Shown here one piece after another: positions 1 through 7,698 of a stretch of 8,943 bases of DNA. The DNA lies in the NCBI GenBank assembly GCA_016735415.1, contig JAERRP010000395.1, positions 1-8,943 of the forward strand, in the 5' to 3' direction. This DNA is from Desulfobacterales bacterium (GTDB lineage Bacteria > Desulfobacterota > Desulfobacteria > Desulfobacterales > UBA5852). The position numbers and the translations under genes were made by a program. How positions within the stretch are numbered: position 1 is the stretch's first letter; the number at the start of each line of letters is the position of its first letter. The notes below the pieces were generated by a model. That model was not told the DNA's origin. It searched no databases and worked only from the letters and a program-made list of their open reading frames with translations.

Positions 1-530
1 GTGTGGTCTACCGGGATCGGCACGAGGCGGTCTGGCCGGACCTTTTGACCCTGCAGCCCCAGGTGATCGACTATGTACGCGTTATCGGCCTGGAACTGGA
101 GGTGGATGAAGCCGAGGGATACGCTTTTTTAAAACAGGGGGATGCGACCGATGGCAGCGGCCGGGAGCTTCCCCGCCTGATTCAACGCCGCCCTCTGAGC
201 TATCCGGTGAGTTTGCTTTGCATGCTGTTGCGCAAAAAACTGGTGGAGGCCGATGCCGGCGGTGGCGATGTCCGGGTGGTGCTCAGCCGGGAGCAGATTG
301 TTGAAATGATGCGGGTCTTCCTGCCGGAGCAGGCCAACGAGGCCCGCCTGGTGGACAGGATCAACACCCATATCAACAAGGTCGTGGAGCTTGGATTTCT
401 GCGGCGCCATTCCAGGGAAAACCGAATCTATGAAGTCCGCCGGATCATCAAGGCCATGGTGAATGCCGACTGGCTGGCCCGGATGGATCAGATACTGAAA
501 GCGTATCGGGATTATGCAACGCGCGATTGA
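1..530 (+). CDS. jetB: JetB, Wadjet KITE-like subunit (DUF4194), 5' end missing
   Basis: This is the 3' part of the second subunit of a Wadjet (JetABCD/MksBEF-type) complex. In the family, JetB is a winged-helix KITE protein that bridges the JetA kleisin and the JetC SMC ATPase, in the cytoplasm on DNA. Visible from base 3 are 175 residues. The opening VVYRDRHEAVW, the GLELEVDEAEGYAFL strand pair and a second winged-helix block (LSREQIVEMMRVFLPE, then KVVELGFLRR) are the usual DUF4194 pattern. GTG at base 3 could formally start the gene, but it falls inside a conserved segment, so I take the true start to be upstream of the window. It ends with TGA at 528-530 and overlaps jetC by 17 bases, which implies translational coupling. 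The family call rests on remembered sequence pattern and on the neighbours; Wadjet subtype cannot be fixed without jetA. Confidence 0.85.
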   Translation, partial: VVYRDRHEAVWPDLLTLQPQVIDYVRVIGLELEVDEAEGYAFLKQGDATDGSGRELPRLIQRRPLSYPVSLLCMLLRKKLVEADAGGGDVRVVLSREQIVEMMRVFLPEQANEARLVDRINTHINKVVELGFLRRHSRENRIYEVRRIIKAMVNADWLARMDQILKAYRDYATRD

Positions 531-3500
531 TTTTGCCACCTCCGACGAGCGGGCCGGATTTCGTTTGATCCGGTTTGAAGTCCTCAATTGGGGGACCTTT
601 CACAAGCATATCTGGACCCTTCCCTCCGAAGGCCGCAACAGCCTGCTCACCGGCGATATCGGTTCGGGAAAATCCACCCTGGTGGACGGTTTGATCACCC
701 TGCTGGTGCCGCCCCAGAAAATCCTCTACAACAAGGCCGCCGGGGCGGCCTCCCGGGAACGCAGCCTGCGCTCCTATGTACACGGCTATTTTAAAAGCGA
801 AAAAGACGACGACACCCTGGCCGCCAAATCCATTGCACTGCGGGACGATAGCAGCTTCAGCGTCCTGCTGGCCTGCTTTTCCAACGAGGGTTTCAAGGAA
901 CAGGTGGCCCTGGCCCAGGTGTTCTGGACGCGTGATCAAAACAGCCCGCCCGATCGGTTTTATGTTGTCGCTGACCGGGAGTTGACCCTGTCCCGGGGGT
1001 TCAGCAACTTCGGTCGTAATATTGCGAACCTGAAAAAACGACTGGGAAAGGAACGCGGCGTTAAAATTTTTGACAGCTTTTCCCGATACGCCACTGATTT
1101 CCGACGTCGCATGGGCATCGAAAACCCCCAGGCCCTCGATCTTTTTTACCAGACCGTATCGATGAAATCGGTGGGCAATCTGACTGATTTCGTTCGCCGG
1201 CACATGTTGGAAGCGCCGCCGGTGCAGGAACGGCTCGACAGCATCTGCCGGCAATTCGACGATTTGAATCGCGCCCACGAGGCGGTATTGAAGGCCCGCC
1301 AGCAGGTGGAGAAACTTGCGCCCATCGCAACGGAATCGCAGCGATTTCGGCAACTGGAGCGTTCCATCGCCGATTTGAAACAGATGCGCGGGGCCCTGCA
1401 CGCCTTTTTTGCCCAACAAAAGATCAGCCTTCTTGTGCAGCGGCTGCAAAGGCGCACGGATGCCCGTGATAAGCTGAGCGCACGGATTGCTTCCGGGCGT
1501 CAGGGTTTGGAGGCCCTGCGTTCTGAACAACGGCGTCTGGAACGCGCCATCAGTGAAAGCGGGGGAGGGCGGTTGGAGGAACTGGCCGAACAGATTCGAC
1601 GCTTGACGGCCGAACGACGGCGGATTGCTGCCAAAGCTGAATCCTACAAGGGGTATTGCACGGACTTGAAGTTTTCGCCGCCTTCGGACGAAGCCGATTT
1701 CGCAAACAACCGGCGCCGGGCCGACCAATGGAAGCAAGCCCTTGTCCGGCAGCAGGACGACATGCTCAACCGGCAGGTGGAACACAAGGTGCGTTTGCAG
1801 GAGATCGGCGCGGAATTGGAGACGCTTGAGACCGAGATCAAATCCCTGCAGGAACGTCAGACCAATATTCCCAGCAAAAGCCTGGGCATTCGCGGCGCAC
1901 TTTGCGAGGCGGTGGCGGTTCCCGAGGCGGCGCTGCCCTTCGTCGGTGAATTGCTGCAGGTTAAAGAGGCCGCAGCCGACTGGGAAGGCGCCATCGAACG
2001 CCTGCTGCACAATTTCGGTCTGAGCCTTCTGGTGCCCAACGCCCATTACGCCAAGGTGGCGCAATACGTGGACGCCACGCACCTGGCCGGTCGTCTGGTT
2101 TATTTCAAGGCATCGGTCGACAGCCCTGGGCGGGCGGCACCGGCGGGGGCGGACTCGCTTTTGCGCAAGATCGACATCAAACCCGATACCCGCCTGTATG
2201 ACTGGCTGGCATGGGAGCTTGGCCGGCGTTTCGATTATACCTGCTGCCGGACCACGGAACAGTTCCGACGGCTCAACACGGCCGTTACCTCAAAGGGGCA
2301 GATGAAAAGCGGGGGCATCCGCCACGAAAAAGATGACCGCTACCGCATCGATGATCGCTCGCGCTATGTCCTGGGCTGGAACAACCGCGAAAAGATTCGC
2401 GTGCTCCAGTCCCAACGGGCGCAATTGAAAACCCGCTTTGACGATATCGTTGCGCTGCTGCAGCAACTGGATCAAAAGAGAAAGCGCGCCGAGGCCGTGC
2501 GGGACCGGCTGCAGAGCCTGCTGGCGATTGAGGGTTTTGTCGAAATTCACTGGCAGCCCCTGGCCCTTCGAATCGAGGGTCTGGCCGATGAAAAACGACA
2601 GATTGAAGACGGTTCGGATGTACTGCGCACCCTTCAGGGGCAGTTGGAAAAGACCCTGGCCGCCATCCTGAAACAGGATGAACAATTGGGCTGCAGGCAG
2701 GCAAACCTGGGGAAAATCCTGGAGGGACTGGCGCAGGCCAAGCGGCTGAAGCAAACGGCCGAACAGATCCTGACCCAGTATGATCCAAGGGAGCGTAAAG
2801 AACGTTTTGCCCGTCTGACGACCATGCGAACCAAAGTCCCCGGGGATAAAAAAATAACGGTTGAAAATTGCGATGCGGCCCAGACCCGGATGCGCGAATG
2901 GCTGCAGCAGCGCATCGAGAACGAGGACGACAAAAGCCGCCGGTCGGCGGCCGGGATCATCCGCCGTATGCAGGAATACAAGGGGTTGTACCCGGCCGAG
3001 ACCCATGAGACGGACGCCGCCATCGAGGCTCTGGGCGAATTTATCCGGATGCTGACCCGGCTGATGCAGGAGGACCTGCCGCGGCACGAACAGCGTTTCA
3101 AGAACATGCTGAACGAGGGCACCATTCAGTCCATTGCCCTGTTTCAGGCCAAGCTGGAGAGCGAACTGGGCGATATTCGCGATAAGATCGACATCATCAA
3201 CACTTCCCTGTCCGCCATCGACTACAGCGAAGGGGCCTATATCGTCCTGGTGGCCGACCCCAGCCGGGACGTTGAAATCCGGGAATTCCGCCAGGACCTG
3301 AGAGCCTGTCTGGGCGAGACGCTGACCGGCCGGGAAGACGAGGCCTACAGCGAGCATAAATTTCTGCAGGTCAAAGCCCTGATCGGACGCTTCACCGGGC
3401 GCACGGGGTATACGGAGCAGGACCGCCGCTGGACGCGCAAAGTTACCGATGTTCGCAACTGGCTGCTTTTTTCCGTTTCCGAGCGCTGGCGGGAAGATGA

Positions 3501-3888
3501 CCGGGAGAAGGAGTTTTATTCGGACACGGCCGGAAAATCCGGGGGGCAGAAAGAGAAACTGGCCTATACCATCCTGGCATCGGCCCTGCTCTACCAGTTC
3601 GGCCTGAAGTTCGGCCAGATCCGTTCACGCTCCTTCCGTTTTGTTATGATCGACGAGGCTTTCGGTCGCGGCTCGGACGAATCGACCCGTTATGCCCTGG
3701 AGCTTTTCCGCAAACTCAACCTGCAGCTGCTGATCGTAACACCCCTGCAAAAAATCAATATCATCGAAGACTACGTTCGGGCGGTACACTATATCCACAA
3801 CGAGGGCGGCTGCAATTCCATGATCCGCAATCTGACCATCGAGCAGTACCGGGAAGAAAAAGCGCGGTACCGGGAGGCGGCCACATGA
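514..3888 (+). CDS. jetC: JetC, SMC-like ATPase of Wadjet
   Basis: This is the motor subunit of Wadjet, an SMC/MukB-like ATPase that in characterised systems dimerises and extrudes DNA loops so that small circular plasmids are recognised and cut. The 1124-residue length is normal. The N-terminal head carries Walker A GDIGSGKST (residues 47-55). Long charged coiled coils run from about 240 to 450 and 630 to 900. Between them, residues about 457-620 form a globular insert in the hinge position (pieces such as LPFVGELLQV and WEGAIERLL). The C-terminal head has the ABC signature SGGQ (1009-1012) and Walker B FVMIDEAF with D1047 and catalytic-type E1048. No active-site residue is missing. The ATG at 514 lies inside jetB with little Shine-Dalgarno signal, so translation is probably coupled to jetB. 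The stop overlaps the jetD start as ATGA. Sequence composition is GC-rich (39 of 60 bases on the line starting at 2461). Confidence 0.93.
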   Translation: MQRAIDFATSDERAGFRLIRFEVLNWGTFHKHIWTLPSEGRNSLLTGDIGSGKSTLVDGLITLLVPPQKILYNKAAGAASRERSLRSYVHGYFKSEKDDDTLAAKSIALRDDSSFSVLLACFSNEGFKEQVALAQVFWTRDQNSPPDRFYVVADRELTLSRGFSNFGRNIANLKKRLGKERGVKIFDSFSRYATDFRRRMGIENPQALDLFYQTVSMKSVGNLTDFVRRHMLEAPPVQERLDSICRQFDDLNRAHEAVLKARQQVEKLAPIATESQRFRQLERSIADLKQMRGALHAFFAQQKISLLVQRLQRRTDARDKLSARIASGRQGLEALRSEQRRLERAISESGGGRLEELAEQIRRLTAERRRIAAKAESYKGYCTDLKFSPPSDEADFANNRRRADQWKQALVRQQDDMLNRQVEHKVRLQEIGAELETLETEIKSLQERQTNIPSKSLGIRGALCEAVAVPEAALPFVGELLQVKEAAADWEGAIERLLHNFGLSLLVPNAHYAKVAQYVDATHLAGRLVYFKASVDSPGRAAPAGADSLLRKIDIKPDTRLYDWLAWELGRRFDYTCCRTTEQFRRLNTAVTSKGQMKSGGIRHEKDDRYRIDDRSRYVLGWNNREKIRVLQSQRAQLKTRFDDIVALLQQLDQKRKRAEAVRDRLQSLLAIEGFVEIHWQPLALRIEGLADEKRQIEDGSDVLRTLQGQLEKTLAAILKQDEQLGCRQANLGKILEGLAQAKRLKQTAEQILTQYDPRERKERFARLTTMRTKVPGDKKITVENCDAAQTRMREWLQQRIENEDDKSRRSAAGIIRRMQEYKGLYPAETHETDAAIEALGEFIRMLTRLMQEDLPRHEQRFKNMLNEGTIQSIALFQAKLESELGDIRDKIDIINTSLSAIDYSEGAYIVLVADPSRDVEIREFRQDLRACLGETLTGREDEAYSEHKFLQVKALIGRFTGRTGYTEQDRRWTRKVTDVRNWLLFSVSERWREDDREKEFYSDTAGKSGGQKEKLAYTILASALLYQFGLKFGQIRSRSFRFVMIDEAFGRGSDESTRYALELFRKLNLQLLIVTPLQKINIIEDYVRAVHYIHNEGGCNSMIRNLTIEQYREEKARYREAAT

Positions 3889-5120
3889 TCACCGGCCGGG
3901 AACTGCGCCGCAAGGCCCTGCGTGCTTGGAACAGTGGCGTCTTCCTGCGTGGCCGGCTGCGCGGGGTGTCGATTTTCCCGCTGGAAATCCGGTTCGGCAA
4001 ACCTTCCGGCCGGCAATTGAGCGAGGCTTTTGCCGATGTGCGCGACTGGATCACTCATCTGAAGCAGGAGAGTACGGAAACCCGGAAGTACGGCTGCACT
4101 ATTGTCTACAAGGCCGTGGACCACCGTCAACTGGGGCGCCAGGAGTTGCCCGATCGGATCTTTTTCGAAAACAAAGACCACTGGCTGGGTTACATCGGCA
4201 AGGGTACCGATTGGGAGGCTTTTGAAGATATCGTGCGGGAGACCGAACAAAGGCAACCGCCCCTGCTGGCCCTTCTTTATGAAAAGCCGCTGAAGATTCT
4301 GACGCATCGCCGGGATTGGTCGGCGCTGCTGACCGTCTGCGAATGGTTTCAAGCCCATCCGCGTCCTGGTCTTTATTTACGCCAGCTTGATATTGCCGCG
4401 GTGGACACCAAATTTATCGAATCCCGCAAAGGGATTCTGATGGAAATGCTCAATCGCGTCCTGGCGCCGGGGGCGCTCGACCCGGCTGTCAGCGGTCCGG
4501 CCCGACACGGCTTCGAGCGCCGTTACGGCCTGCTTTACGACCAGCCGCTGGTTCGGCTGCGGATCATCGATGACACCCTGGCCCCTGCCGGTCTCTGCGA
4601 TCTATGTCTGCCGGTTTCCGATGTCCTTTCAAACGATTTCGACGTCAAAACCGTCTATATCACCGAAAACAAAATCAACGGGCTGGCCTTTCCGCCAGCG
4701 CCCGCGGCAATGGTCATCTTCGGTCTGGGCTACGGCGTTGAATTGCTGGCCGACATCGGCTGGCTGCGGGAAAAAAACATCTGGTACTGGGGCGACATCG
4801 ACACCCACGGTTTTGCGATCCTGTCCCAGATCCGATCTTATTTCCCACAGACCCGATCGCTGCTGATGGACCGCGAAACCTTCCTTGAACACCGGCATCT
4901 CTGGGGAAAGGAGCATGCCGAAAAACGCTGCCAGGCCGATTTGTCCAACCTGACCGCTGCCGAAAAGGAATTGTATGAGGTCTTGAAAGCGGACAGATTC
5001 GGCTCCCGCCTGCGACTGGAACAGGAACGCATTGCCTATTCGCACCTGCTTCAGGAACTGAAAAGGATAAATAAAGGCCTGAAAGTCCGCCTGGTTCATG
5101 GACATGTCGACGGGATATGA
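3885..5120 (+). CDS. jetD: JetD, TOPRIM-type nuclease of Wadjet (DUF3322-DUF2220)
   Basis: This is the effector subunit of Wadjet, a DNA-cleaving protein with a topoisomerase VI/Spo11-like TOPRIM fold that cuts plasmid DNA held by JetABC. The 411 residues fit the family. The N-terminal half (about 1-190) has the DUF3322 look (start ITGRELRRKALRAWN). The C-terminal half (about 200-390) is DUF2220 and shows the TOPRIM metal ligands: E261 in YITENKINGLAF, then D304 and D306 in WYWGDIDTHGFAIL. All three are present, so a catalytically competent enzyme is expected. The start ATG overlaps the jetC stop by four bases (ATGA), and GGGAGG at 3872-3877 sits seven bases upstream. This makes jetB-jetC-jetD one operon. 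It is the last gene of the system; a 164-base gap follows. Confidence 0.92.
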   Translation: MITGRELRRKALRAWNSGVFLRGRLRGVSIFPLEIRFGKPSGRQLSEAFADVRDWITHLKQESTETRKYGCTIVYKAVDHRQLGRQELPDRIFFENKDHWLGYIGKGTDWEAFEDIVRETEQRQPPLLALLYEKPLKILTHRRDWSALLTVCEWFQAHPRPGLYLRQLDIAAVDTKFIESRKGILMEMLNRVLAPGALDPAVSGPARHGFERRYGLLYDQPLVRLRIIDDTLAPAGLCDLCLPVSDVLSNDFDVKTVYITENKINGLAFPPAPAAMVIFGLGYGVELLADIGWLREKNIWYWGDIDTHGFAILSQIRSYFPQTRSLLMDRETFLEHRHLWGKEHAEKRCQADLSNLTAAEKELYEVLKADRFGSRLRLEQERIAYSHLLQELKRINKGLKVRLVHGHVDGI

Positions 5121-5135
5121 CCATGACGTATACAT

Positions 5136-5158
5136 GTTTTCCATCTCTGCCGGAAAAC
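5136..5158 (+). terminator. Possible hairpin after jetD
   Basis: GTTTTCC (5136-5142) and GGAAAAC (5152-5158) are a perfect 7-bp inverted repeat with a nine-base loop, starting 16 bases after the jetD stop codon. The position suits the end of the jet transcript. The stem is AT-rich and no T-run follows, so this is not a classical Rho-independent terminator. It may be a 3'-end stabilising stem or chance. Confidence 0.25.
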
Positions 5159-5272
5159 GAATGAGACCCACTGGAATCGTGCAACCGCCTGTTGGTAAAT
5201 CAGGCACTATGGCATCACCACAGACCATGGCCGAATTGCCCACACACATAAAAATTCCAAAAACAGTAACCG

Positions 5273-5277
5273 AAGGA
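5273..5277 (+). promoter_or_regulatory. Ribosome binding site fixing the hepT start
   Basis: AAGGA lies seven bases before ATG 5285. It supports 5285 as the start of the reading frame later interrupted by TAG at 5417. That matters because the frame before the stop is only 44 codons long and would otherwise be easy to overlook. Confidence 0.6.
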
Positions 5278-5284
5278 CAGGCTG

Positions 5285-5695
5285 ATGAGCAATACAGATG
5301 AAATCCGCTGGCAGCAACGACTTGAAAATTTCCAAAAAGCGCTGACACAACTTGAGAGGGCCTGCCAAAAGGAAGAGTATTCCGACCTTGAACGCGCCGG
5401 ACTGGTGCAGATGTTTTAGTTCTCTTATGAACTTGGATGGAAAACCTTGAAAGATCTTCTTTTCTATGAAGGCTATGACGAAAGAACACCTCGTGGCGTT
5501 ATTCGTCGGGCTTTCGAAGCAGGCTACCTTGACGAAGTGGACACGGAGATCTGGCTGGACGCCTTGGACAAACGTAATATTCTGAGCCATACCTACGAAG
5601 AAAAAGTTGCTGAGGAAGTTGTTGGTCTGATAAGAAACCAGTATACCTCCATGCTTCGACGCGTTTTGAATTTACTCAGGAAAAAACAAAACTGA
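5285..5695 (+). pseudogene. hepT: HepT/HI0074-type HEPN toxin gene interrupted by an in-frame TAG
   Basis: Read through, this frame gives 136 codons of the HI0074/HepT family (nucleotidyltransferase substrate-binding protein, HEPN fold). In characterised type VII toxin-antitoxin pairs the HEPN protein is an RNase toxin, silenced when MntA adds AMP to the tyrosine of its RX4HXY motif. That motif is present as RNILSHTY (R97, H102, Y104). Codon 45 (5417-5419) is TAG, within LVQMF*FSYELGWKTLKDLL. The family has a glutamate at this place (F-E-F/Y-x-ELxWK), so a single GAG-to-TAG change explains it. No frameshift is needed: the same frame continues to TGA at 5693-5695. Possible states are a dead gene, suppressed amber, or re-initiation at TTG 5447. 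A Shine-Dalgarno is present at 5273-5277, and mntA follows after two bases. Composition is AT-richer than jetC (28 GC of 60 on the line from 5461). Confidence 0.85.
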
Positions 5696-5697
5696 TC

Positions 5698-6045
5698 ATG
5701 AACGATGGCCTGAAAGACAGACACCGTCAAGCGCTAATCGACATTCTCGCCGCCCATCGCGGCGTGGAGAAGGCGGTGTTGTTCGGTTCCCGCGCCATGG
5801 GGACGTTTACGCCTGAATCCGATGTGGATATCGTCCTGTTCGGCGATACGCTGTCTCTCACCGATCAGGCAAAGCTTGCTGCGGTCATGGATGGACTGTC
5901 TATTCCGCAACGCGTAGATCTGCTCCGCCATAAAATGATAAGGAACAAAAAATTACACGAGCATATCAAAAAACATGGGGTGGTGTGGTTTGAGCGGGGG
6001 AAAAACTCCGGAGGAAGAAACTCTGCGGGAGCTTCTGCACAATAG
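5698..6045 (+). CDS. mntA: MntA-like minimal nucleotidyltransferase antitoxin
   Basis: This is a 115-residue MNT-fold nucleotidyltransferase, the partner of the preceding HEPN gene. In characterised MntA/HepT pairs it transfers AMP to the HEPN tyrosine and so neutralises the toxin. The signature GSX10DXD is exact: G30-S31, then D42 and D44 in ESDVDIVLFG. The third acidic ligand is D74 in RVDLL. The protein would normally end near HGVVWFERG; about 14 extra, low-complexity Gly/Ser/Ala/Asn residues follow. The ATG is two bases after the hepT stop and only a distant AGGAAA precedes it (from 5678), so it probably depends on translation arriving from hepT. That makes the hepT amber codon relevant to antitoxin expression too. 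It ends in TAG, with TGA two codons later. Confidence 0.85.
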   Translation: MNDGLKDRHRQALIDILAAHRGVEKAVLFGSRAMGTFTPESDVDIVLFGDTLSLTDQAKLAAVMDGLSIPQRVDLLRHKMIRNKKLHEHIKKHGVVWFERGKNSGGRNSAGASAQ

Positions 6046-6058
6046 GGAAGATGACGGT

Positions 6059-6080
6059 ACCGCCTGAAGCCTCAAGCGGT
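6059..6080 (+). terminator. Weak hairpin after mntA
   Basis: ACCGC (6059-6063) pairs with GCGGT (6076-6080), and inside it TGA pairs with TCA around an AGCC loop, with one C/A mismatch. Six Ts occur 15 bases further on (6096-6101). It lies 14 bases after the mntA stop, so it could end the hepT-mntA transcript, but the separation from the T-run is too long for a textbook terminator. Confidence 0.3.
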
Positions 6081-6144
6081 GGGTTGCGTGTATGGTTTTT
6101 TCAGGATAGACCACCAAGGGAGTTGATCGCAAAGGAAGACTGGT

Positions 6145-7164
6145 ATGGCGAAAGGCAAGAATAAAAAACGCAACATCACCAAACGGCAGCAGCGTAGCGG
6201 CCGGAAAAAGAAAATCAAGCGCAAGCTCAGACTGGTCAAGCTCACGGGGGATCAGCAGCGAACAACTGTCGTCGAACGGCCGGCGCTATCCGAGATGGCG
6301 CCCCCCGAGGGCTTCCGAACCATTTCCATGAGTCAGGCCATGATGGAATACGTCCGACCGTTGATGGAGAAAACCGAATATGATGAAGACCAGCAAGGTG
6401 TTTATCAGATCGGGATGCTGCTCTGGAATTACAGCCTGGCCAAACAGGCAGGGGAAAGGGACGCGAAACTGGCCGCCACCGAAAAGGAAATCCTGAAGAA
6501 CCTTGAAACCACTTTAAAAATGGATCGGGCTTCAGCCGGAGATTTTCTGGGAATGATGGTCACCCGGTATAATCATTTGTTTCCGGATGAAATCCAACCC
6601 CGTGGAACCCCCTTTACGTTCATCCGTAAGGAGGTGGGTTACCTGATTCGGCCCATCGAGGAGGACCGAATTCGGCTCAGCCATGATCCCGTGGCCCCCG
6701 ATGATCAGGAGAACCTGCTTTTCGAGGATCTGCGACGATTGGACGGGCTGGTTGATCAGGGGGCGGGCTGGGATGACATCGAAGAACTGTTGTGGTCCAT
6801 CAAGGATACTTTCGAGGACGCCTTCAGGAACTGGTTGCTGGCCAAGGGTCTGAATGATCGGCGGGCCGATGAATTTGCGGCCTGCCTGTTTATCTGGTTC
6901 GATTTTATTTATGCTTACGGGCACGACGAAGAGACCCGTCTCGATGGTGTCCCGGAAACCAGCTGGCTTGAATTCTTTCATGATTTCCTTCTGAGGAAAA
7001 TGGTGATGGATCCGCCGTTGTATGTTCATTGGCCGCCGGCACTAAGGCTGTTTTACCGATACCTGCATGAAAGAGGCTATCTGGAAAACCCCCAAGCGGC
7101 GGAACGTTTTATCCGGCGGATCGAGCCCGATTTTTACGATCTGTTGCAGAAACAGTTTGCGTAG
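6145..7164 (+). CDS. Uncharacterised 339-residue protein with strongly basic N-terminal tail
   Basis: I do not recognise this protein. The gene call is firm: long frame, AAGGAAG at 6132-6138 six bases before ATG, and codon use like the jet genes. The first 33 residues contain 17 Lys/Arg (runs such as RKKKIKRKLR), as in flexible nucleic-acid- or ribosome-contacting tails. The rest, from about residue 50, is acidic and mostly helical, with many Trp/Tyr/Phe and no signal peptide or membrane segment. The C-terminal stretch WLEFFHDFLLRK (274-285) followed by a PPALRLFYRYL motif is reminiscent of helical segments in some SEC-C or YecA-related hypothetical proteins; that likeness is weak and no zinc-binding cysteine cluster is present. 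It lies between two toxin-antitoxin modules. It ends with TAG, with TGA eight codons later. Function is unknown. Confidence 0.8.
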   Translation: MAKGKNKKRNITKRQQRSGRKKKIKRKLRLVKLTGDQQRTTVVERPALSEMAPPEGFRTISMSQAMMEYVRPLMEKTEYDEDQQGVYQIGMLLWNYSLAKQAGERDAKLAATEKEILKNLETTLKMDRASAGDFLGMMVTRYNHLFPDEIQPRGTPFTFIRKEVGYLIRPIEEDRIRLSHDPVAPDDQENLLFEDLRRLDGLVDQGAGWDDIEELLWSIKDTFEDAFRNWLLAKGLNDRRADEFAACLFIWFDFIYAYGHDEETRLDGVPETSWLEFFHDFLLRKMVMDPPLYVHWPPALRLFYRYLHERGYLENPQAAERFIRRIEPDFYDLLQKQFA

Positions 7165-7268
7165 AGAGCTCCGACCCGTTCCGGATGAACACGGCCACAC
7201 CGGCCTTGGCGGGTTCGCTCCGATTTATTGACGGGCTGACATTCGGTGGGGAGAGGCCCATCGCCTGT

Positions 7269-7284
7269 GCCGGATTAATCCGGC
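7269..7284. terminator. Perfect 16-bp palindrome between convergent genes
   Basis: GCCGGATTAATCCGGC reads the same on both strands and forms a 6-bp stem with a TTAA loop. On the + strand it is followed by CGTTTATTTATC, a weak T-rich tail. It sits between the 339-residue gene (+) and the vapC stop codon (-, 7288), the usual place for a shared terminator. A protein-binding palindrome is an alternative. Confidence 0.4.
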
Positions 7285-7287
7285 CGT

Positions 7288-7698
7288 TTATTTATCGATG
7301 GAAGTCCCTGCATCTTCTCCGGCCTTTGTTTTAGGAAAGAACTTAATGCCGGGCAAATTTTCAAAGTCTGAATCTTGCGTCCAGATTAAGCATTCATACG
7401 CTTTGGCCGTGGATAAAATAATACTGTCAGCCATGGGGAGGTGATACTGCAAGCTCAGCTTGGAAGCATTCATGGCAATACTTGTGTTAAGATCAATAAC
7501 GGTGCCTTTTTGCATCGCCGCTACGGTTTGAAGGGCTTCATTTTCGCTGGATTCGCGTAACACCACTTTGAATACTTCATATATGGTAATCACCGGCACA
7601 ATTAAAGATGCCGGATCTTGAAGAGGGGATTCAAAAAATTCCGAATTTGGTCCCCCTGAAAAATATTCAAGCCATCCCGAGGAATCAACAATATTCAT
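7288..7698 (-). CDS. vapC: VapC-type PIN-domain RNase toxin
   Basis: This is a 136-residue PIN-domain protein, the toxin half of a VapBC pair. VapC toxins are Mg-dependent endoribonucleases that cut tRNA or rRNA and halt translation. The acidic active-site set is visible: D5 in NIVDSSGWLEYF, E41 in ITIYEVFKV, D91 in PMADSIIL, and D109 or D111 in WTQDSDF. Length is normal and nothing appears truncated. Its ATG overlaps the vapB stop by four bases, antitoxin first, as is standard. VapC carries a short tail (KTKAGEDAGTSIDK) beyond the PIN fold. Composition is clearly AT-richer than the neighbouring genes (24 GC of 60 on the line from 7561), which suggests separate acquisition. The RNA target cannot be told from sequence. 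Confidence 0.92.
   Translation of the reverse strand: MNIVDSSGWLEYFSGGPNSEFFESPLQDPASLIVPVITIYEVFKVVLRESSENEALQTVAAMQKGTVIDLNTSIAMNASKLSLQYHLPMADSIILSTAKAYECLIWTQDSDFENLPGIKFFPKTKAGEDAGTSIDK

Noticed and set aside
3..5. GTG at base 3 as the true jetB start
   Set aside because: It falls inside a segment conserved in DUF4194 proteins and would remove the N-terminal part of the family domain, so the gene is treated as cut by the window edge.
448..2082. 544-codon minus-strand open frame opposite jetC
   Set aside because: It is the antisense shadow of a GC-rich gene with strong codon bias. Its translation is compositionally odd (Gln/Phe/Pro/His-rich) without recognisable domains, while the + strand has a full SMC-like protein.
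2290..3357. 355-codon minus-strand open frame opposite the second half of jetC
   Set aside because: Same shadow effect; it lies wholly within jetC coding sequence and shows no family motif.
5098..5301. Small + strand frame bridging jetD and hepT
   Set aside because: It overlaps both the end of jetD and the hepT start, has no good ribosome binding site and no recognisable motif. Chance opening is the simplest reading.
4629..5489. 286-codon minus-strand open frame across jetD, the gap and hepT
   Set aside because: It overlaps two genes with clear catalytic motifs on the other strand and has no recognisable domain.
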